Assembly: GCA_030737835.1 (NCBI GenBank)
Contig: CM060852.1
Coordinates: 20,321,868-20,385,867 of the forward strand
DNA: 64,000 nt
Source: Acorus gramineus
Taxonomy: Eukaryota; Streptophyta; Magnoliopsida; Acorales; Acoraceae
Reading direction: 5' to 3'
Shown here: in pieces, positions 37,801 through 47,404 of the stretch
Layout: each line of letters begins with the position of its first letter
Position numbering within the stretch: position 1 is the first letter of the stretch
The notes under the pieces: model-generated
The model's database searches: none
What the model saw: the letters and a program-made list of their open reading frames with translations, nothing else
What the model was told of the DNA's origin: nothing
Made by a program: the position numbers and the translations under genes

Positions 37801-38271
37801 GAATTTCTCTCGCTACCTACTATCATATGAGAGGTGGATCGGCTACTTTTCGAGCCTTCCTTTGACCTCTACCTCCTTCGATTTCAACCTTCACTTTTTT
37901 TTTTTTAAATTCAGATACATTTTAAATGTATCTGATAAACAAACCAGTTGCCTTAATTTATTTAAGTTTTTTTTTCATATATTTTTGTGATTTTATATAA
38001 TGTTATTTAATTAATGACTATTTTATCATGTTAGCTATATAATTTTAAGTTATGCTTAATGAACGAGGTCCACTATATGCTTAATTTTTTTGGTTTAAGT
38101 TCAGAAAAAGTATCAAAAGCCTATGCAAATATATGATTTGTACTAAGAGTAATAGTTTTTGTCTCTCCTCTATTTTGGTTTTTTAATCTTCTGGGGTCTT
38201 GCGATAAATTTAAATTGAATGGTTATGCAATGCAAATCATTTACTTTTTCATATATTAAGCTACATTGTTT
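34801..38271. other. AT-rich intergenic region with repeated ATTCAGATAC phrases
   Basis: No gene seen. A direct repeat of about 60 bp at 35525-35637 repeats GAAATTCAAATTCAGATACA plus AGTGTATCTGAAT, which is also a local palindrome. The ATTCAGATAC phrase recurs near 37910 and throughout the array that follows. AT-rich inverted segments occur at 36690-37140. Confidence 0.5.
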
Positions 38272-38655
38272 AGTTACATTATAATTTTGTTATAAATGAA
38301 ATTCAGATACATTATTCTATATCCAGTTACATTTTTATGAAAATTAGATATATGTGCATTTTGAAAACTAAGTTACATTCAGATTGATTGGTCCGTAAAC
38401 AGTTACATTCTATGAAATTCAGATACATTGCTTTAAATATAGTTACATTTCTATGAAATCTATATAATGTTACATATGAAATTCAGATACATTGTTTCAA
38501 ATCCAGTTACATTTTATGAAATATGCATACTTATAGTTACATTATATAAAGTTCAGATACGTTGTTCTAGATACAGTTACATTTTAGAAAATTTACATAA
38601 TGTTACATATAAATTCAGATACATTGTTCCAGATCTAGTTACATTATATGAAATT
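38272..38655. repeat. GTTACAT minisatellite-like array
   Basis: The word GTTACAT occurs about ten times in 380 bp, spaced 27-53 bp. Every second unit carries ATTCAGATACATTGTT, giving a higher-order unit of about 65-75 bp (for example GTTACATATGAAATTCAGAT at 38470). Units vary in length and sequence, so this is an old, diverged array. Confidence 0.8.
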
Positions 38656-39859
38656 AAGATGCATGTTTATATTTGAAAATTACCATCGTTGCGGTGGGGC
38701 TAAACAATTTTACCATTTTAACAATATATTTCTCTTTTTCGGGTTATGTTTTCCCTTTTACTTTTTTTTTTTTACTTTGCTTTGTATTCGGAATTTATCC
38801 TTAATTTATAAAATTTTGGAAGCTGTATGTCTATCATTTTCTCGGGAAAAAAAAATTAACAATATTTTTGGATTTAATAAAACCAAAATTTTAAACTTTA
38901 ATTTCCATAAATAAGAAGTGCTTGACTAGAAAAAATCCCATATAATTCTAAAAATCGGAAAACAAATAGAAGAAGTCATGAAAACATCTTTGAGAATATT
39001 TTATCTAACAGGGAACTGAAACAGTGCTACAGACATTCAAATTTGGGTTTTTTTTTTTTTTCTAGATACAGTGGATTCTTTGGAAGTTACAATTAAAAAG
39101 AATTTAAAAAATCCTCCATATTTTGGTGCTTATTATAACCAAAACGTAAATAAATAAATAAATGGTAAACCCTCTCACCCAGCTATTATTTTATTTACGG
39201 AAATGAAAAAGAAAAACGGTGCAGGCGGTTGACCAAGAAAGAAATTGAGTGGGTACAAGGGGTAGTTTAATATTTTACTTTTTTTAACATTTTTTTTAAA
39301 GTTAAACAGTCATCCAATTAAAACTTGACACTTAATCAGGCTTCAAAACTTGAGGCGCACTCAGAATACAAATCATCCCAAGAGATAAAGTTGATAATTT
39401 CATTCAACACATATGTTTGTGTTCTAATTTCAATGAATTTTATAACTGTTGATTCCACAAACCAACTTTTGTCTACTGCTAATAACAATTTAGAGGGTTA
39501 ATTTTTAAAAAAGAATTTATTATAATCAAACTCTTTATTTGAAATTTGTTGAATGGGCTGAGTGTTTAATTTACATATATACTCTGTAGTTGGCAAAATC
39601 TCATCTTTGTTATATAAATCCTTACAGGATTCATTTCTTTTTTATTTTTATTTCTTTTTTAAAACATACCACAGTTTTAGATATTTGATGCATGAAAGGT
39701 GAATCCAAGTTCTAAAGAACTTACCACATATTTAAATAAAGAGTTGGCGCATGTTGTTATCAATGCTTTAACTTGTTCACCATGTTGCCTCCCCTCCTTC
39801 AGCACGTTCTAAACAAGATGGGATCCAGTCAGTACTAGATCTCATCAATACTTATTAGT
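38656..39859. other. Intergenic, no gene seen
   Basis: AT-rich, with T-runs at 38764 and 39047. The sequence near 37560-37670 (AAATCATC.CAAGAGATAAAGT, TTTGTGTTCTAATTT) recurs at 39365-39440, indicating a short dispersed repeat. Confidence 0.5.
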
Positions 39860-39953
39860 TTTCAATTAAGAACTGACATGTGTCCCATCACATGATAATT
39901 ATATGAGATTTTAAGATGATTTGGGACACATGTCAGCCACTAATTGAAGACTG
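39860..39953. repeat. Hairpin-forming inverted repeat
   Basis: AACTGACATGTGTCCCATCA on the left is mirrored by TGGGACACATGTCAG on the right across a spacer of about 35 bp, with imperfect pairing outward (TTTTCAATTA / TAATTGAAGA). It may be a decayed MITE or a foldback; a small-RNA precursor is possible but unsupported. Confidence 0.6.
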
Positions 39954-40740
39954 ACATGAACTGATGAATGAAGCACTAATTGAATCAATCTCGTTTTGAA
40001 TGCCTTTGATCTTTGATGTCGTCAAGTTCATCAGTAGCTGTTGGATGGTGGTGGTCATCGAGCCTTCAAATGTCTCCACCATATGAATGTGGCAAATCAT
40101 AGAAATGACCGCCTACCAACAACAAACTCATGAACCCTGATGAAGTTGTATTTAAGCAATACAAGACCGCCTCGGCCATACCTTGAAATCATGCCTTGCC
40201 CAAGAGAGTTTTGTCATTGTGGGCTTCGAAAACATGTTGAAAAAGTATGATTTTGAATAAAGTAGATTAAATAAACTCAATTTTTAGGGATATTTTCTAC
40301 GCTATTTAAAAAGTATACATTTAAGTTTGCTTTTGGGAAGAAATTCGAAAACATGTTTGCACTTTTCGCTTTTTTAAAAGCAAAAGTGTGTTCAAATGCA
40401 TTTCCGAATTCTACCTTGGCCGTTGATGGTTGAGAATGACCAACCATGTGCCATGCACAACACTGAGTTGTTTAAGATCGGATATGTAGCCAACATGGGC
40501 TCACTCGAGGATCTGCGGGGTTTCATCAACTAAAGGGCGGGGCAAGGCAGGATCAACAACCGACAAGTGGACCAAAAAAATTCAAATTCTTCTTCAGCAA
40601 GTGCTTTCCCTTTTTGAGAGTAAAGGAATGGAGACACTCTCTTCCTGGTGCCTCCTCTTTAGCATTGGCTGGCGGGACCCAAACCCCAATTCTGTGTTCG
40701 ACGAAGTAGGATCTTCAATAGGTGACAACATCAATTTTTA
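39954..40740. other. Intergenic, no gene recognised
   Basis: Somewhat GC-richer than its neighbours with no sustained frame. It may be worn transposon sequence, but I cannot assign it. Confidence 0.4.
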
Positions 40741-41079
40741 GGGTGTATTTGTGTACAAATTTGAAGGGAAAATAAAAGAAAGTGACAAAATTTGAGTCAA
40801 AGAGAAAGTGATGAAGGTAAATTTTTTTTCCCCTTTGACTAACTTTCATTGTGTTTGTACATGTGGTGAAAAAAATTTCCATCACTTATTCTCAAATTCT
40901 CACCTATGGGAAGAAAAAAGTTTTTTCACTTTTTTTAATAAGACAAAATAGAAGAGAGAAAGTGACGAAATTTTTTTTCCCTCCATTGTTTGACACAAAC
41001 ACTAGATTTTGGGATGGTTAAAGAAAAAATTTTCACTTTCCATTACTTTCCTCACTTTCCTTTTAGCACAAACACACCT
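40741..41079. mobile_element. 339-bp Tourist-like (PIF/Harbinger) MITE
   Basis: Terminal repeats GGGTGTATTTGTG and (complement) AGGTGTGTTTGTG. Target duplication TTA at 40738-40740 and 41080-41082, the preferred Harbinger site. The arms are rich in GAAAGTGA and its complement, so the element folds on itself. No coding capacity. Confidence 0.78.
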
Positions 41080-41131
41080 TTATAGGCGGGTTGATGAAAT
41101 GACATCATGTGAGCGCATGTGAGTTATCTAA

Positions 41132-41210
41132 GGGTTCGTTTGGAAGTGAGATTGGTCAGCTTCTGCGCTGTTTAATCCCTCAAAATGCCAATCTCACTTC
41201 CAAATGGCCC
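41132..41210. mobile_element. 79-bp hairpin MITE remnant
   Basis: GTTTGGAAGTGAGATTGG on the left is matched by CCAATCTCACTTCCAAA on the right across a spacer of about 30 bp. The GTTTGG-type ends link it to the common small plant MITEs. Probably an internally deleted copy. Confidence 0.7.
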
Positions 41211-42420
41211 ATCGTATCTTATAAGCGCGGAAAACCCCCTTGCGTTTACAGTGTTAAATGTCCCTTTTTAAAATGCCTCTAAAGAATGCTTCGTAGAAGT
41301 GGGAGAGAAAACGCAGAAACAAAGGGTGTATTTTACCATCCTGTCCGTCCACTTTGCAAAGCATTATAGGCTTTGTCCCCAACACTTTTTAAAAAAACCC
41401 TAGACACACATTCACTTCTCATTGCTGCCCCCCCCCCTTTCAATCACAAAGGGGTCTCCATCGTCGCCAAGCCACCAAACTAGTTCCTTTCCGTTTAGGT
41501 AAGGTTTTCACCCAAGTCGATTTGTTATATTGATTTGTTCTTCCTTGATTTTTCGTCCTCGCCAACCTCCAATCTTCATAACAGTTGAGGTGATCGAATC
41601 ACATGGAGATAGGTCGAGATGGAGGTACCTGATCTTGATGACCGAAGAGGAGGTCGAAAAAGATGACGTGGCACCCCCAAAAGTAGTCTAACTTTTTTGT
41701 GTTACCCTCTTTTTTGGAAGTGTAACAGGGGGTATACTTGTAATCCACCAATCTCCATAAACCAAACACAGAGGTGTAACCAAACATCATATCCCTTTCC
41801 ACGCTCCTCCTCGAAACACTGCATATGTGAGACGTGGGGTTGTGAAACACGCGTCCAAAAAGGCTCTAAGGCTCTGTTTGGATATGAGTTTAGGTAGATT
41901 ATGCGTTTAAAAAGCTATAAATCTATCTTCCATTTTAGACCAAAAAATCTTGCGGTTAAAAATCTAATAAAACATAATTTTTCAAAAGCTGAGTTTAAAA
42001 CATAAAATTTTAAAAATCTTAGTATTTCGATCTCATACTAAACACAACTTAATAAAAGAATATGACCGTGACCAGAACCCAAGATCATAAAAATGTTTTG
42101 AATTATGACCAAAGGTTTGGGTGCGCAAAAATAAAATTGAGACGTTGAGGTTCCTAAGGAGACCGGATCTAGTCAGGATTGGATCCGGCCAGTTCAGTTA
42201 ATACCAAACTGGACCACGTGAAAATCGAACTGGAGTACTTATAAATCGAACTGCACAACCAATTGGTGGGTATATATTTCACTATCTTATTAGATCCAAT
42301 CAACTATTGGAGAAAATATGAATTCCTAAGTATCATCAATATCCAATAAGAGAGTAAAATATATACCCAACAAATGATTGTACAGTTCAATTTATAGGTG
42401 ATCCAATTCCGATTTACACT
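41211..42420. other. Intergenic, no gene seen
   Basis: Contains a C-run near 41430, and an inverted pair near 42250-42370 (ATATATTTCACTATCTTATT and AAGAGAGTAAAATATATACC). Confidence 0.5.
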
Positions 42421-42616
42421 CACCCAACAAACCAAAAGGAAAACCAACGGCCAAGACAGTGAGCGTCCACCACCCAATCTTAAAATCCCTCACAAAGACA
42501 ACCGCAGTTGATATTGTCCTTCTTACCCACCCATAAAGAAAGAAAAACCCCTCTCATCAATTCAGCGGCGCCCAATTTTTTTATTCTTTATCGAAATCTA
42601 TGGTTTCGATTTCGCC

Positions 42617-43173
42617 ATGGACGGCGAGGACGAGAGGAGGGACAGCTGGGAGATCCCCGAATTGATCTGCACCGTCAGATCGTCCTTCCTGAACGACATC
42701 GAGAGGGTCCAGGGGATGCTTGTTTCGAGGGAGGCGAAGAAGGACCTCCAGATCGAGAGGCTCGCGGAACAGCTACAATTGTCCGAGGCGAGGTGCTTCA
42801 GAAGATATACAGTCTACAGATATTGGAGTCAAGAAAGGAAATATCCGTACTGCAACTCAAAGAGCCCATCCATTGCGCATTCATGATGGGTACACTGGTG
42901 TTCTAAAACCCAAACCAAAATTGACCATACATATTGATGACAGCGACAACAAGTCGAATTATAATTCTAAGGAAGTTGGTAATTCCAACTATAATGAAAC
43001 TGCAGATGTGATAGTGGATGATGCAGTGAAGAAAAAATGTGGATGATAAGAAAAGAGGTGACCTCTTTTTATCAGTTTCAATGCGCAAAAGAAAGAGTGC
43101 TTCAAAAGTAATTGTAAGTGATAGCGAGAGTGATGATGATGATATTCCCATTGATGAACTGGTGAGGAAATAA
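42617..43173 (+). pseudogene. Broken, intron-less copy of the coiled-coil gene at 47405
   Basis: Starts MDGEDERRDSWEIPELICTV and runs to LSEARC in the frame of the downstream gene. About 120 bases corresponding to the end of that gene's exon 1 are then missing, and the sequence continues directly with the counterpart of exon 2 (TATTGGAGTCAAGAAAGG, then the KPKLTIHIDDSD region) in a different frame. The 2.1-kb intron of the relative is absent. A stop follows at KKKCG and the last part (KRKSASKVIVSDSESDDDD) is again in another frame. Upstream sequence is also similar (AACGGCCAAGA, AAATCCCTCA, ACCGCAG), about 190 bp before each ATG. That favours a DNA duplication with later deletions, or a retrocopy of a transcript with a long leader. 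Confidence 0.75.
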
Positions 43174-43201
43174 CCTCAAAAGAATATCAGGGGGGATTAA
43201 A

Positions 43202-43561
43202 ATGGAGCCCGCCGAGCTTTCAGTGAAACAATATTCTAGAGAACCAATGGTCTATCCTGATAGTATCACCAATGCACCAATTACCCTGTGTGATGGAGGT
43301 GGTGGTCATGTGGGCTCAGGTGAGAGATGTGTGCAACCTGTGTTGGGTGAAGGTGAAGGGGTTGGTGTTGCAGTGTTGGCTGTGGATGGTGGTGTAGAGG
43401 CGGCGGCTGGGGATGTCGGGGCAGCAAGGGATGAGGACGTGTTGGCTGCGGGTAGTAGTGGTGATGACCCGGTGGACGAGGCAACTGAGAGAGATGTGGG
43501 GGTGGACGATCGGGATGAGGCTGATGTGGGTGCGCGCGAGGTTAAAAGAGCAAAGGTATAA
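43202..43561 (+). CDS. Open frame for an acidic Gly/Val/Asp-rich segment, possibly the start of the mobile-domain gene
   Basis: 119 residues from MEPAELSVKQYSREP, rich in Gly, Val, Ala, Asp and Glu (GEGEGVGVAVLAVDGG, then DDPVDEATERDVG), ending REVKRAKV before a stop. The composition is unlike the intergenic DNA but is low-complexity, so it is hard to judge. It lies just upstream of, and in the same direction as, the mobile-domain coding pieces and could be their N-terminal exon or an unrelated leftover. There is no recognised domain. Confidence 0.35.
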   Translation: MEPAELSVKQYSREPMVYPDSITNAPITLCDGGGGHVGSGERCVQPVLGEGEGVGVAVLAVDGGVEAAAGDVGAARDEDVLAAGSSGDDPVDEATERDVGVDDRDEADVGAREVKRAKV

Positions 43562-44229
43562 CCAACACACCCTTTTTTCTATGTTATGAAATGCATGAAT
43601 ATAAGTATGCCTCTAGGATTGAAACAAATTTTGTGCAATGCTTATACTAATTTCAAAAGGTCATGCAATTATATAGGAGCAATGCTTTTTTGAGACCCGT
43701 AGTATTTTATTTTATTTTAATAGTTTGCATGCAATGTGTGCCCAAATGGATTAGTGATTTGAAATTCTCAAGAAACAAAGCAAGTTTTGAAAGGGCAATT
43801 TCTCTTTTTTACCTCAAATTTTTCACAAAATTGGCCCCTTGCATAACATTGTTATGAATTGTATGCAAGTGTTGCTCATTGTTTGTGTTTTTGATTGAGT
43901 GAATTACTTGTAACCAAAATGATATTAATGAATAAATGATTGAATGGTTATTTTATATTTTGCTCATAATTGTGAGCTTGTATATATTACAGACGATAAC
44001 AGCGAGAGACTGACATGGACCTATTGTAGATGATTTATTATTTTTGCAGAACCATCATAGGTCTGAGCGCAGCTTTAGGGGAGAGGTATTATTTGCATTC
44101 AATGCTGTTATATATTTGATTCCTATTTATTGATATATCTATTGAAGTATTTTCTTATGCTACAGACGGATATTATAATGGTCACCGGGCATTTATTAGC
44201 ATTGCAACATTGGCCCATGGATTCACGTA

Positions 44230-46131
44230 TTGAGCCATAGGTCAGGCCTGTATTACTTGTCATGTCTTAGTTACGTCAGATGTGCCAGACGATTACTCAC
44301 TGCGTTGATTGAGAGATGGAGGTCAGAGACCAACACTTTTCACATGCGTCGGGGAGAGATGACGATTACCCTGCAGGATGTTGGTGTTCTTTTGGGTCTT
44401 CGCATCGATGGCATAGCGGTCATTGGGAGCACAGACTGTGATGATTGGCGACCATTATGTGTAGAGCTTCTTGGTGTTGCCCTCTTGCAAATAGGATCAA
44501 AGGTGGGAGAATTTTGCTTTCTTGGTTGAGAGAGACTTTCCATGATATACCAGATGGTGAGGTAGGAGAAGATGCTTTGCTGCAGTATGCTCGTGGGTAT
44601 CTATTATTTCTACTTGGCTGCACTATATTTGTTGATTCCACGGGGAATAGAATCCATGCTTGTTATCTACCTCTATTGAGAGACCTTCTGTATTCTTGGG
44701 GATCAGCCATATTGGCCCCCATGTACAGGGCACTATACAAGGGTAGTCTAACTTCGAATAAGGAGGCTGCTGGATATCTCACTTTGCTTCAGGTTATTTA
44801 GATACAATGTTAGTTTTTTAATATCATTTGATATTTATTCACTGTTAAGTTCAGATAGCATCCTACTTATTGTCTTGCATCAGTTATGGTCATAGGAGCT
44901 ATTACATGTTGGTCGACCTGACTTACATCATGAAGGATTTGTGCTTGGTGACATGCCCATTAGGATGTAGGTATTGTTCATTCCATGGGCGGAGCCATGA
45001 GTGGGCTCGGCCGGGCTGTAGCTCGGTCGAGATTTGTGAAAATCAATTTATTTTTTTTATTTTTAATTTATTTTAAAGAGGTTATAAAACTTATTTTACG
45101 ATTATTAATCTCTTGCATATTAGATGATTATCTGTATTGAAAAAGGAGTTTGATAAAAAAAATATAGATCCAAATTTGATAACAAGTTATTTTTATTATT
45201 TGAAACATTATAGGGCTCAATTTTAATAGGAAATACTAGGGTGTCATGTGGATAGTCCCACAGATAGTCCGTACAATTTTTAATTTTTTAAAATTAGTAA
45301 ACATCATTTAATGAAATATATATTTTAATAAAAAATTGAAATTACTTCATTTCTAGGTTTCAACATATTTTAAAAAAATGTAATTTTTTTTATTGAGGTA
45401 TATACTTACCTAAGGAGGTATACATCCCTCTGAATGGCTAATAAGATATGCAGAACTGCATTTGAGACTAACCACAGAATGCATGTAACAACGCTCAATT
45501 TAATAGTGTCATTTTACTATATATATTTTGTGTATATATATTGATTTTACTAGATATATAATGTTCATTATAAATATGAACTTATTTAATTTATAGACAT
45601 TTCAAATTTTGTATTTTTTTAACATCGATTAAAAGTTTTACTAAATTTTAACTTAGCCCACTCTAAAATTAAACGCTGGCTCGGCCCCGGGTTCATTCTT
45701 TGTATTATGAACAATTCAATTAATTTTTTGGTAAATGTGAGGACCTTCCACCACTATGCAGGGAAAAGTGTGAGTTGTGGAGCGTAAGGGTCCCTCTGAT
45801 ATGTTTCAATATCTTAGAGACGCATGTGCCTGATAGAGTTGCATATTAGTTTTGGTACGAGCAAAAGATACCTGTAGACGTGGAAAGTATAGAGCGAGGT
45901 ACTAGACGAGGTCAACACAAACTCAATTGGACAGCCTTACATAGCACATATATTGAGCGTTGGGATAGACGCTTGGATAACATTCGTGAGTTTCCACAAA
46001 CTCAGAGCTCTGCAAGGTATATGGAGTGGTATTGGCAGCAGACAGTGAGGTATCTCACCCCACCTCTCCCTTCGCATCCCCCTTTTATGCGAAGTCAATC
46101 TCACATATATGGTAGGGAGCCTGGTAAGTTT
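44230..46131 (+). pseudogene. Decayed MAIN-like gene (plant mobile domain)
   Basis: Coding pieces at 44230-44510, 44510-44800, about 44880-44975 and 45850-46131 match the aminotransferase-like plant mobile domain: LIERWRSETNTFHMRRGEMT and LQDVGVLLGLRIDG, then ARGYLLFLLGC and SWGSAILAPMYRALY, and near the end LNWTALHSTYIERWDRR. MAIN and MAIL proteins of this family act in the nucleus in meristem maintenance and silencing of repeats; the same domain also occurs inside plant transposons. This copy has several breaks and is interrupted by a hAT-like insertion at 44984-45690, so it is very likely inactive. No long terminal repeats were seen around it, so I cannot say whether it was a host gene or element-borne. 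Confidence 0.75.
44984..45690. mobile_element. 707-bp hAT-like element inside the mobile-domain gene
   Basis: An 8-bp duplication GTTCATTC lies at 44976-44983 and 45691-45698. The ends are imperfect inverted repeats: CATGGGCGGAGCCATG and (complement) CCGGGGCCGAGCCAGC. The interior is AT-rich with no transposase and includes the repeat shared with the CHCH intron (about 45400-45510). Confidence 0.75.
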
Positions 46132-46134
46132 TAA

Positions 46135-47200
46135 ATTTCTTTATGTTGAATATATATATATTTTAAAGTTTTATGACATTTTGTTGTAAGACTTTTCTTC
46201 ACAGAACATGATAGGTGAAAACACAAATGAACTGCATTTGGAATGGAAATGGGACTGAGTGTAAGTTTTCAAAAGAGACTAGCCCTTGATTGGTCCATAG
46301 ATGTGAATAGGTGTTGGCCAAGGACCAGTTCTACAACTAAAATATGGACAGATTCCTTTTTGCGAAATCTTTAAGGTAAAAAAACTTCCTTTTGAAACAA
46401 TACAATGCAGACTCTGGATAAGGTGTATGTGGATGACATGGGAATCTTTTTTAATCCAATGCATGCTTTAATGAATGGCATTGCAAAGGGATTGAGGCCT
46501 CTGCGAGCAATATGCAAACTTGGAATGATTGTTTTTTAGAAATTCAGGTGTTTGAATCTTTGAATGGTCACATTTTGGAATAGTCATATAATCATTTCCA
46601 ATCTTGAATGGGGATGTGGGAGGGGTTGGAGAAGAACACGGGACATCCAAATCAGACAATGCCCATCTGGTTGAGAGGGGTGGCTGGCTGATCTGCTGGG
46701 GGAATTAATTGCAGCAGGTACAGACTAGTAACTAAGCCATGGACTCAGTTGTATGATTGCAAGGAGGAGATGGTGGAGAAGGCATGCACATGAAAAATCT
46801 CCCTTGGGCGAGGAGGGTGAAAAAGATTTATTTTATCTGGCTCTCTTATTATAATTGAGTAGGAAGCCTACTCGTTTTTTTTTTTTTTTTTGTTTTAGTA
46901 AAGAAGCCTACCGACTACCGTTTATAAAAAAAAAGAAAAGAAAATATTAATGTGGCTTTTTTTTGTGCATTTCAAGCTTGAACATCAATGTATAACAAAG
47001 TTATTATTTTCAAACTCAATATTTACCAAAACTTTTCAAATAATCCAATATATGATATGACAGTATATCAACCGTCCATTTAACGTGACTCAAATTCCAA
47101 CCAGAAAAAACCGCCATCATGAGCAGTCAATTCACCACGCCGTTTACACTTCCCCCATGGAACTCTCCTGCTCTCCCCTTGAAACTAGTTTCACTTTACA
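46135..47200. other. Intergenic, no gene seen
   Basis: No recognised frames. T-run near 46876 and A-run near 46930. The last part approaches the promoter of the next gene. Confidence 0.5.
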
Positions 47201-47404
47201 CTCCCCAACATAAAACAAAACCAACGGCCAAGATCGTAAACACCCATTATCTACCAAGTTCAAAAATCCCTCAAATATAACCGCAGGTAACCTTATTGTT
47301 CCAATCCCTCCCCTCTCACACGCTCTGATGAGTCACTCCAAAATCGCCCAAAACCGCACCAAAAAAAACAGGTCTTCGAAATTGTTTAGGGTTTCGATCT
47401 CGCC

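Noticed and set aside
38272-38655. Regularly spaced repeats resembling a CRISPR array
   Set aside because: The repeated word is only 7 bp, unit length varies, spacers resemble one another, and the context is a plant nuclear genome. It is a minisatellite.
43281-43570. Minus-strand Pro/His-rich frames
   Set aside because: They are the reverse image of the Gly/Val/Asp-rich plus-strand frame at 43202-43561 and show only compositional bias.
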